A DNA stretch of 50,471 nt, from positions 1 through 50,471 of the IMG/VR virus record IMGVR_UViG_3300006737_000046. One strand, given 5' to 3'. Position 1 is the first letter of the stretch, and every line of letters starts with the position of its first letter. Below the pieces are notes generated by a model. That model was not told the origin of the DNA. It saw only the letters and a program-made list of their open reading frames with translations, and made no database searches. A program made the translations under genes and the position numbers. Of this stretch, positions 39,378-45,914 are shown piece after piece. This DNA comes from a virus.

Positions 39378-40927
39378 CAATATGTTCTCAATGGATCGAA
39401 GTCCTGTTGTTCTTCTAATATGCCTTTTTCTCTGTCAAACTTAATTTTGGAGGCATCTACTTTTCTTGCTTTCTCTATCTGTAAATTTTTAACTTCATTC
39501 CATGCAATAGACAGAGCTCTAACATAGTTTTTAGACTCAAACACTTTGTAACCAAGTTGTTCAACATAATGTTGTGCTTCAATTCTGCGTTCTAATCTCT
39601 CTTTGAAATCTAAACTTGGATTTTGTGTGCATACCCAATCGTTGATGTGATCCTTTGTTGTATTCAAACCGTACTCTTCTGCGTTGTCATAGAGTGGCGT
39701 TTGTGGAAGCAAATTCAAAGTAAGTCCTAGATTGATTTCTTCAACTAATCCATTTCGGCCATATTCTGCATAGCGTTCAAAAAACTTTAGGGTTTGATCA
39801 AAATCTTCGCGTGTCTCGGTCGGGTATCCTATGATCATTAAAAAACGTACTTTGATGTTGTTTTTAAATATTTCACCAAGGCTGTAATGTAAATCTTCGT
39901 CTGTATAGCCTTTTTTCATGTGTTCTCTTACACTAGGACTTCCTGATTCCACACCGATTAACAAAGTACTTGCACCACTGTCTGCCATCTTTTTGAAATC
40001 TTCAGGAGGCATTTGTTTCCTACTTCTAACAATAAAGTGCGAGTCCCAAATAAATCTATCTTGTTGTGGCATTGCCAATCTAAATTCTGCAAGTTCGTGA
40101 GTCATGTTTCTGAATGCTTTCATTGATCCGTTGATAAGACTATCTGTAAATCGAAATGCTTTTGCTCCATACCTTGCTACTTGAGTTTTGATTTCGGTTG
40201 CTATGCTGTGTCCAGATCTAAATTTGTATTTGGGCCACATACTTGCTATATCACAGAAAGTACAAGATCGTACACAACCTCTAGACCCAGTGATTGGTAG
40301 AGCTACCAATCCTTTTTTGTTTGTGTATGATGCTAGTTCATAATCAGAATAATCCGGAAAAGGTAATTCGTCGATGTTATCTATCTGTTGTGGTGACTTA
40401 CCATTTATACCAGGATGATCCAAGTTACCTTTTAGATAAGCCGGCACTGACAGTTCACCTTCACCTCTGATCCATGCATCCATTATTTTTCTATCTAAAC
40501 AGAAAGGTCCAAATGCATTATCTGTGTTCAAGCCTGCTCCGCCCATAAAAATTTTGATAGCAGGATTTTTAGACTTGATCATGGTTGCAAGTAATAGAGT
40601 TGCTCGTTGTGAATTATATGAAAATACAGATATGCCCACTGTGTGTGGATTGTATTTGATGACTTGTTCGGCCCATTCGTCTGCCAAGTTGTAAATCTGA
40701 TTGTATATTTTTTCAGAGTAAAAATTATGATTAAGAAACCAGTTGTCAATAGGCACTAACTGTTCTCGTTTGTGTTCAAATGCTTTTTCAAGTTCTGCAT
40801 TAAAGTCAAAAATTTTGCATTGATATCCTTCTTTGACTATGGATGCTTTAACTAATGAGGCACCTGCAGGTGTATAACCAAAATCATCTTGTATCCTAGG
40901 TGCAATAACAATCGCAATTCTTTCCAT
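39377..40927 (-). CDS. B12-binding-type radical SAM enzyme
   Basis: A 516-residue radical SAM protein. The first 160 residues look like a B12-binding Rossmann domain (MERIAIVIAPRI, HTVGISVFSYNSQRATLLLA, IKIFMGGAGLNTD), though the canonical DxHxxG of cobalamin binding is not evident. The [4Fe-4S] motif is CVRSCTFCD (C-x3-C-x2-C), followed by LLIGVESGSPSVREHMKKG and IGYPTETREDF. Enzymes of this class methylate or rearrange inert carbons in lipids, peptides and antibiotics. Promoter: TTGCTA, 17, TATAAT, five bases, ATG, downstream of element B. It leads an operon with two beta-sandwich proteins and a 2OG oxygenase. Confidence 0.88.
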   Translation of the reverse strand: MERIAIVIAPRIQDDFGYTPAGASLVKASIVKEGYQCKIFDFNAELEKAFEHKREQLVPIDNWFLNHNFYSEKIYNQIYNLADEWAEQVIKYNPHTVGISVFSYNSQRATLLLATMIKSKNPAIKIFMGGAGLNTDNAFGPFCLDRKIMDAWIRGEGELSVPAYLKGNLDHPGINGKSPQQIDNIDELPFPDYSDYELASYTNKKGLVALPITGSRGCVRSCTFCDIASMWPKYKFRSGHSIATEIKTQVARYGAKAFRFTDSLINGSMKAFRNMTHELAEFRLAMPQQDRFIWDSHFIVRSRKQMPPEDFKKMADSGASTLLIGVESGSPSVREHMKKGYTDEDLHYSLGEIFKNNIKVRFLMIIGYPTETREDFDQTLKFFERYAEYGRNGLVEEINLGLTLNLLPQTPLYDNAEEYGLNTTKDHINDWVCTQNPSLDFKERLERRIEAQHYVEQLGYKVFESKNYVRALSIAWNEVKNLQIEKARKVDASKIKFDREKGILEEQQDFDPLRTY

Positions 40928-40932
40928 ACTTT

Positions 40933-40961
40933 ATTATACTCTATTTTTAAAGTGTTAGCAA
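40933..40961 (-). promoter_or_regulatory. Sigma70-type promoter of the B12-radical SAM operon
   Basis: TTGCTA (40956-40961), 17-base spacer, TATAAT (40933-40938), five bases, ATG 40927. The same boxes and spacing as the TctA promoter. Confidence 0.65.
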
Positions 40962-41062
40962 GGAAGTTGCGTACGGAAGGGCGTTCTTGTTAGGTAAAGA
41001 GCAACGGCTCAGGCGTCCTTTTTTATCTCCGGCGTCACGGTGTGGCGCTACAAAAATATTTA
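40962..41062 (-). other. Structured intergenic element B, related to element A at 29193
   Basis: On the minus strand it begins with TAAATA (41057-41062), five T, then GTAGCGCCACACCGTGACGC, a hairpin of 7 bp with loop ACC at the same place as the element A hairpin. A small GAGC-CGTT-GCTC hairpin follows, and it ends with CTTCCTTGCTAAC, shared with A. The order late box, hairpin, -35 is the same in both copies and the hairpin sequences differ in a way that keeps pairing. It may be a short RNA or a leader/operator. Confidence 0.45.
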
Positions 41063-41063
41063 T

Positions 41064-42404
41064 CTACCAAAAATATTTGCCCTTGTATTCTAATAAATTT
41101 ACCAACGAAACAAATTCTTCTAATTCATAGTGTTTGCCTATGTGTTTGGTTGTTGGTAAGTTGTCTTTTCTTCTTGTAAACCAAAGTACACTTGTTTTAT
41201 CTAAAGAGAAAGTTTCGCAAAGTTCATCAGCATCTTCAATATAATAATCATATGTGTAATCAAAGTTAAATTGTTTGCTTAACATAAAAAACACTTGAAA
41301 AGGAATTTTAGGATACGAGCAAATCTCAGTGTTAAAAGTTTGGGCATCATGAATATATTCCTTAGTCCATCTAAAAGCTGGACGCAAGTTCCATACAGGC
41401 CATCCTTTATTCATACTAAAGTATATTTCATCTACATCCAAAAGATTCAGATCAATGTTTTCATTGCTGACGGACAACCATGTGGCATCTACAGCAATTT
41501 TACATTGTAAATCTTTGGCTTTCTTTATAATATCTAACAATTGATTAGTGTCATACCATGGACATGGGATCTCAAGTATTATAGAACTATTTGGTAATAG
41601 TTCATCACTCAACAAATCATATACTTTGGTATCCATACCTTCCAGTATTTCGCCGTTGCCTTCATAATTTTTCTTACACAGAAACAGACGGTCTGCTCTG
41701 TTTATGAAAGATTGTAAAGACTCAATAACTCCTGTAGACAGTGTAAAGTGTTTGAACAGATCAAAATTATGTACACTTATTCTTTTACTACTGTTGATCC
41801 AGTCTTCTAAATGTTTTCTGCTGTCTGACAAATTGATTGGATACATTAATTGTTGTAATGTGTAATTTTGATATGCATCTTTAATTTTGTCTAATTTGCA
41901 ATTACCAACTCCTACAAACATAAATCTTGCATCACAATAGATATTATCAAAGTTTTTATCTCTAAATGTTTCACCAGCCAACGGCCATTTAACATATTCA
42001 AAATTATTCTTTGCAATAGTCCATGCCGCAATCTTAAGTTTGTCTTGGCAATCGTTTATTGTGATTACAGTTGAACCTTGATAACCAAAATAGCAATTAT
42101 TTGCAACAGTGTCAACTTCTGTATTAGGATGTGCATCTTTGTCTATCACATGATCATGAGTCTTAATCCAATCAAAATAATCACCGTCATTAATTCTAAA
42201 ATATTCTATTACTGCAAATGAATCATCAATTGGATTTTTTGCAAAGTCGATCTGCATGATATTATGAGTGCGAATTTTATTACCTACAATTTTAATCGGA
42301 GCACTCACATCGTACACTTCGTCATTGAACTTGCACACAACTTTACACGGACCACTTGTTTTTATTTTTAGTTCTATTTTTTCTACAGGAAAGTCAAATG
42401 TCAT
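41064..42404 (-). CDS. Fusion of beta-sandwich domain and PLP-dependent aminotransferase-like domain
   Basis: A 446-residue protein. The N-terminal 120 residues (FGYQGSTVITIND near 106-118) resemble the beta-sandwich family of this window. The C-terminal 230 residues look like a fold-type I PLP enzyme: CKIAVDATWLSVS (Asp306 for the pyridine nitrogen) and DEIYFSMNKGWPVWNLRPAF, with Lys333 as candidate Schiff-base lysine and Arg341 as candidate carboxylate binder. Active-site placement is an inference. The ATGA overlap with the exonuclease gene shows co-transcription. A role in sugar or amino-acid modification is possible. Confidence 0.65.
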   Translation of the reverse strand: MTFDFPVEKIELKIKTSGPCKVVCKFNDEVYDVSAPIKIVGNKIRTHNIMQIDFAKNPIDDSFAVIEYFRINDGDYFDWIKTHDHVIDKDAHPNTEVDTVANNCYFGYQGSTVITINDCQDKLKIAAWTIAKNNFEYVKWPLAGETFRDKNFDNIYCDARFMFVGVGNCKLDKIKDAYQNYTLQQLMYPINLSDSRKHLEDWINSSKRISVHNFDLFKHFTLSTGVIESLQSFINRADRLFLCKKNYEGNGEILEGMDTKVYDLLSDELLPNSSIILEIPCPWYDTNQLLDIIKKAKDLQCKIAVDATWLSVSNENIDLNLLDVDEIYFSMNKGWPVWNLRPAFRWTKEYIHDAQTFNTEICSYPKIPFQVFFMLSKQFNFDYTYDYYIEDADELCETFSLDKTSVLWFTRRKDNLPTTKHIGKHYELEEFVSLVNLLEYKGKYFW

Positions 42405-42901
42405 AATAGTTTTTTGTATGCTTTTTGCACAACATCAGCCTGAGCCACTGCATCAGCAAGAGCATTGTGCTTACCTTCAATATTTACAGTAAGGTCAGCA
42501 ACATCAAACAATGTTCTGGTATCACGCACTTCCCAGAACTTCCAAGTTACAGCCTGTTGTAACTTTCTACATATATTTTCTATTATAACAATGTCAAAGA
42601 TAGCACCATGACTCCATACCGCTGTGGTGCCAAAACCAAATGTGTACAGTTTCTTCATAGCATCAGCCATCTGTATCCTACCTTCTTCACCAAATGCATC
42701 TTCTTGAATTGCTTTGTCCTGTTTGCTCCACCATTCGATAGTGCTGGGATTTATATCTCTGTCCTGTGAATCTAAATCAATGCGTTCATAAAATGTATCG
42801 GCAATAGTGTCACCGTGTGGATCAAACTTGCAGGCCCCAATAGTAAGCACAGCCGCCTCTGGCGTAGTTGCTAGTGTTTCCAAGTCAATCATTAGATGCA
42901 T
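42401..42901 (-). CDS. DexA-like 3'-5' exonuclease (DEDD family)
   Basis: A 166-residue DnaQ-fold exonuclease. MIDLETLATTPEAAVLTIGA gives Asp5 and Glu7 of ExoI, and NALADAVAQADVV with KH before it gives the ExoIII His/Asp; HGAIFDIVIIENI supplies the ExoII Asp. It resembles T4 DexA and the Rv2179c-type exoribonucleases. It could degrade host nucleic acid or process RNA. Promoter: TAGACA, 16, TACAAT, six bases, ATG. Confidence 0.85.
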   Translation of the reverse strand: MHLMIDLETLATTPEAAVLTIGACKFDPHGDTIADTFYERIDLDSQDRDINPSTIEWWSKQDKAIQEDAFGEEGRIQMADAMKKLYTFGFGTTAVWSHGAIFDIVIIENICRKLQQAVTWKFWEVRDTRTLFDVADLTVNIEGKHNALADAVAQADVVQKAYKKLL

Positions 42902-42907
42902 GACTAT

Positions 42908-42935
42908 ATTGTACAGTAAAAATTAAATCTGTCTA
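42908..42935 (-). promoter_or_regulatory. Sigma70-type promoter of the exonuclease operon
   Basis: TAGACA (42930-42935), 16-base spacer, TACAAT (42908-42913), six bases, ATG 42901. Confidence 0.6.
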
Positions 42936-43187
42936 CTTCTTTTTGGAATTTTCTTTTTCTTTTTGATCAAGTATCATTTGTAGTTTGGTATTCAATCGGA
43001 TCATATCATTATCCAGCATACGAATTCGGTCGATAAGAGCAATCAGTGTGGTACTGGCATCACCCAATACTGGTTTAATTTCTGTGGTAACCCATTTCCA
43101 CACATAGTAAACAAAGTAACCAAGACCCATAGCGGCTATGATCGGAAAGCCGTATTGATTAATTGCGTCTGCTAATTCACTACCCAT
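42933..43187 (-). CDS. Holin-like membrane protein, paralogue of 43612-43890
   Basis: An 84-residue protein with one N-terminal transmembrane helix (FPIIAAMGLGYFVYYVW, residues 14-30), an amphipathic coiled-coil region (LIALIDRIRMLDNDMIRL) and a Lys-rich tail. The order and several positions (GFPI, ALDNR/ALIDR, NND/DND) match the protein at 43612-43890, so the two are paralogues. A Shine-Dalgarno (AGGAG) precedes ATG 43187. Size and topology suit a holin or a small phage membrane protein. Confidence 0.65.
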   Translation of the reverse strand: MGSELADAINQYGFPIIAAMGLGYFVYYVWKWVTTEIKPVLGDASTTLIALIDRIRMLDNDMIRLNTKLQMILDQKEKENSKKK

Positions 43188-43458
43188 TGGTTACTCCTAC
43201 TAGTTCTAGATATTTAATGTTCTTCTCAACATCGTCTGTTGGTAATACTTGTAACTTGTTGAACAAATAACTTAGATGCACTTGTCGAACTGGAGACCTT
43301 AATGGATCCATTATAAAATAATCAATTATCTTGTGATTGTTATGACAGTAATCGATTATTTCTTTTGGGGTTAAATCGTTGGTCAGCACAAATTTTGTGT
43401 GATTATGAAAATGCAAAAGTAGACTAGGTGATCTTACACAAATCCATGCAGTTTTCAT
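43180..43458 (-). CDS. Unknown protein, 92 residues
   Basis: A 92-residue protein with many His (LLLHFHNHTKFVLTND, YCHNNHKIIDYFIMD), possibly metal-binding. It overlaps both neighbours (eight bases with the holin-like gene, four bases with the basic protein), indicating a joint transcript. No family recognised. Confidence 0.55.
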   Translation of the reverse strand: MKTAWICVRSPSLLLHFHNHTKFVLTNDLTPKEIIDYCHNNHKIIDYFIMDPLRSPVRQVHLSYLFNKLQVLPTDDVEKNIKYLELVGVTNG

Positions 43459-43628
43459 TTTGTAATTTTCTTTTTCTTTTTAGGACGCAACACACTCATT
43501 TTTTTTAGAGTAAGCAGAGTATTCATTTTTTCTCTTGCATCATGCACTCGCCCTGTAGACATTAAATGTTCACAATCTTCTAACACCTTGATGTCGTGTT
43601 TTAAATCTTTACTAATCACGGCGGGCAT
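43455..43628 (-). CDS. Small basic protein
   Basis: I take ATG 43628 (MPAVISKDLKHDIKVLEDC), overlapping the end of the upstream holin-like gene by 17 bases, with a purine-rich GGGAAAGA in front; ATG 43664 would add 12 residues. The 57-residue helical product ends in a Lys-rich tail (RPKKKKKITK). Similar Lys tails are seen in three other small proteins in this window. Function unknown. Confidence 0.55.
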   Translation of the reverse strand: MPAVISKDLKHDIKVLEDCEHLMSTGRVHDAREKMNTLLTLKKMSVLRPKKKKKITK

Positions 43629-43890
43629 CTTCTTTCCCTTCATTGGCCGCAAGTCGATCAACATTTGGTTTTACGCCAGTCACATAACTTAATAATGTGT
43701 CTATTTTGACAAGGTCGTTGTTCATGGTCTGCACCCTATTGTCTAGAGCAGTGATGATATTTTTTAGACCCATCACTTGTCCAGTCACAGAGGCCAGTAT
43801 GTATTTGAGTGTAAGGAATATGAAAAAGCCTGATGCTATTGCACCTGCTATGGGGAATCCAACATCTCCTACTAATTGTAAAAAGTCCAT
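43612..43890 (-). CDS. Holin-like membrane protein
   Basis: Start at ATG 43890 (MDFLQLVGDVGFPIAGAIA). The 92-residue protein has one or two hydrophobic segments (residues 11-38), then VMGLKNIITALDNRVQTMNN and DLVKIDTLLSYVTG, and a charged tail. I recognise this type from marine T4-like phages as a conserved small membrane protein. It is divergent to the curli-like operon; both start within the 41 bases between 43890 and 43932. Holin function is possible, not shown. Confidence 0.7.
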   Translation of the reverse strand: MDFLQLVGDVGFPIAGAIASGFFIFLTLKYILASVTGQVMGLKNIITALDNRVQTMNNDLVKIDTLLSYVTGVKPNVDRLAANEGKEDARRD

Positions 43891-43920
43891 ATACACATAC
43901 TTATTGTGGTAATTTTGCGG

Positions 43921-43926
43921 TAAATA
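43921..43926 (+). promoter_or_regulatory. Late-type promoter box TAAATA of the curli-like operon
   Basis: GGTAAATACAGTT then ATG at 43932: five bases between box and ATG, the same geometry as the virion genes. It suggests the curli-like operon is expressed late as an almost leaderless message. Confidence 0.6.
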
Positions 43927-43931
43927 CAGTT

Positions 43932-44402
43932 ATGAAAATCATCAAATATACATTGTTGATCGCCCTATTCGTGTCTACAGCATGGGCAGATTCTATGCAC
44001 TTTGAATTTGGTAATCCTTCCTTTTCAGGATCTGGGTATTCATCACATGTATTGTCCATAGAACAATTACAATATTCAAGAGCAAATGACATCAAGGCAG
44101 ATGCCAAGTCGGCGTTATCTGCCGCTGAACGTGAAGAGAAAAATAAAACAATCAACAAGTTTGTTGCCAATGTTGAATCTAGAATTTATGCAAACTTGTC
44201 CAAGCAGTTGGTAGACAATATGTTTGGTACTAATTGTGATTCAGAAACAACAAACTGTCCTGACTCGGGAACAGCAGTTGTAGAAGGAGCCACTATTGCC
44301 TGGGCCAAAAATGCATCAGGCACAACTATCACTTTGACTGTCACTGACACAGATGGAACTGTGTCTACTTTAACAGTGCCGATCGGAGACTTTGTATTTT
44401 AA
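43932..44402 (+). CDS. csgF: CsgF-like curli assembly factor
   Basis: A 156-residue secreted protein. The signal peptide is residues 1-19 (FVSTAWA/DSMH). The mature N-terminus (SMHFEFGNPSFSGSGYSS) matches the CsgF segment that plugs into the CsgG channel, where E. coli CsgF has a related F-x-F-x-NP-x-F motif. The C-terminus (VTDTDGTVSTLTVPIGDFVF) matches the end of CsgF. A middle Ala/Glu/Lys helix follows the usual order. CsgF couples secretion through CsgG to nucleation at the cell surface. ATG 43932 is chosen over longer upstream frames because of the signal peptide and the TAAATA box. It is directly followed by csgG. Confidence 0.88.
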   Translation: MKIIKYTLLIALFVSTAWADSMHFEFGNPSFSGSGYSSHVLSIEQLQYSRANDIKADAKSALSAAEREEKNKTINKFVANVESRIYANLSKQLVDNMFGTNCDSETTNCPDSGTAVVEGATIAWAKNASGTTITLTVTDTDGTVSTLTVPIGDFVF

Positions 44403-45217
44403 TGCGTAATTTATTCTTTGTTATAGTTTTATCGATACTGGTAGCCTCATGTGCTACTATGCCACAAGATCGTGTAGTTCCTGGACAAATTCCTTATGTG
44501 GTAGGTACACCAACCAAAATGATGTTAGAACAGATTCCTAAACTGGATGGACAACCAAAGATCACAATAGCAGTTTATTCATTTCCTGATCTCACAGGCC
44601 AACGTAAACCAAGCACTAAATTTTCACAACTATCCACAGCAGTCTCACAAGGTACTGATGTTTGGGTAATCCAAGCACTCAAGGCAACAGCACAAGGTAA
44701 CATGTTCCAAGTGGTTGAAAGAGGTGGGTTAGATCATCTTGTTAAGGAAAGACAGTTGATTAGATCAACTAGAGAATTATATGACGGTGATGACAATGTG
44801 AATTCACTCAAACCTATGCTATTTGCCGGATTGATACTTGAAGGAGGCATAATAGGATATGATTCAAATGTCGAGTCAGGCGGACAAGGTGCTAGGTATT
44901 TTGGCATAGGAGCACACGAAGAATACAGAGTTGATCAAGTCACAGTGAGTATGAGGCTGGTCGCTGTGCAAACTGGAGAAATATTACTAACACAAGAAGC
45001 CACAAAGACTATTGCTAGCCATAAAGCAGGTGCTGATGTATTCCGCTTTTTAGATATGAGCACTAAGGCTTTTGAAATAGAATCAGGAGTTGCTACTAAT
45101 GAGCCTGTAAATTATGCTATTAGAGCCGCTATAGAGTACGGATTGTACGAAATGATTAAACAGGGCGAGAATTTAGGCATGTGGAAGTTTAAATACAAAG
45201 TACATAAGGACATGTGA
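44402..45217 (+). CDS. csgG: CsgG outer-membrane curli secretion channel
   Basis: A 271-residue lipoprotein, lipobox VASC (Cys17). It is close to E. coli CsgG: LVKERQLIRSTRE, LILEGGIIGYDSNVESGG, GARYFGIGAHEEYRVDQVTV, VQTGEILLTQEATKTI and TNEPVNYAIRAAIE are all recognisable. CsgG forms the nonameric outer-membrane channel for curlin export. The constriction loop differs: where E. coli has YPASNF the phage has STKFSQL, so the ring of Tyr-Asn-Phe is not conserved. The start overlaps the csgF stop (TAATG), so the pair is translated together. Confidence 0.93.
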   Translation: MRNLFFVIVLSILVASCATMPQDRVVPGQIPYVVGTPTKMMLEQIPKLDGQPKITIAVYSFPDLTGQRKPSTKFSQLSTAVSQGTDVWVIQALKATAQGNMFQVVERGGLDHLVKERQLIRSTRELYDGDDNVNSLKPMLFAGLILEGGIIGYDSNVESGGQGARYFGIGAHEEYRVDQVTVSMRLVAVQTGEILLTQEATKTIASHKAGADVFRFLDMSTKAFEIESGVATNEPVNYAIRAAIEYGLYEMIKQGENLGMWKFKYKVHKDM

Positions 45218-45222
45218 TACAT

Positions 45223-45912
45223 ATGAAGATAAGACATTATATAAGCATTTTTGCGATTTTAGGACTAACCACAGGAGCATTGGCTAACGATATCTATGTG
45301 ACACAGTCAGGTGACACACTTGATTTAGACATCACACAAGACGGTCAAAACAACACTGTGGGTAACTCAACCACTGCATCAGCATCAACAGGTACTGCAT
45401 TCAACATGGACATTGATCAAATAGGTAACAGCAACGTGATCAAGTATCAAGTCAACGGTGCAACCTACGAAGGTATCATTAGTTTGACTGGTGACAGCAA
45501 CGATGTTGATCTAAATTGTGACTCAACTAGTGGTAACTCATCTTGTGGAACTGTAACTGCTTCAATCACAATGGTTGGTTCGAGCAATGATTTAGACATT
45601 GACATTGGACAAACATCAGCGGCAACAGGAACAGAGGTTACTATCACATCAGCGGCTTCGGATGATTCAAACGTAATAGCGGCAACTATTGATGGTACCA
45701 GTGCAATTTTAAGAATCACTGTAGATGGTGACACTAACAACTGGTTGGTAGACATCGATGGTAATGGTGATGTAAATGGACATACTTTAATACACACTCA
45801 CACAGGTGGAATTGCTGACGTTGATATTGTACAAAGTGGCGTGTATGACAACATGATCACTTTAACTACATCAGGTGATAACGCAGACATCGATATTAGT
45901 CAGACAGACTAA
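45223..45912 (+). CDS. Curlin-repeat secreted protein (CsgA/CsgB-like)
   Basis: A 229-residue secreted protein with signal peptide (GLTTGALA/NDIY). The mature part is Asn/Gly/Ser/Asp-rich and shows curlin-like units with the pattern (Q-x-G-x-x-N-x-(hydrophobic)): TQDGQNNTVGN, DQIGNSNVIKY, LTGDSNDVDLN, MVGSSNDLDID, VDGDTNNWLVD and QSGVYDNMITL. These are looser than in E. coli CsgA, with one Cys pair (CDSTSGNSSC). It starts at ATG 45223, six bases after the csgG stop, and is likely the substrate of the CsgG channel. Its DNA also encodes open frames on the other strand that I treat as shadows. Confidence 0.8.
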   Translation: MKIRHYISIFAILGLTTGALANDIYVTQSGDTLDLDITQDGQNNTVGNSTTASASTGTAFNMDIDQIGNSNVIKYQVNGATYEGIISLTGDSNDVDLNCDSTSGNSSCGTVTASITMVGSSNDLDIDIGQTSAATGTEVTITSAASDDSNVIAATIDGTSAILRITVDGDTNNWLVDIDGNGDVNGHTLIHTHTGGIADVDIVQSGVYDNMITLTTSGDNADIDISQTD

Positions 45913-45914
45913 CA

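Noticed and set aside
40980-41020. Rho-independent terminator on the plus strand (GGGCG ... CGTCC followed by T6)
   Set aside because: No plus-strand gene ends near it, and the stem is interrupted; the region is better seen as part of element B.
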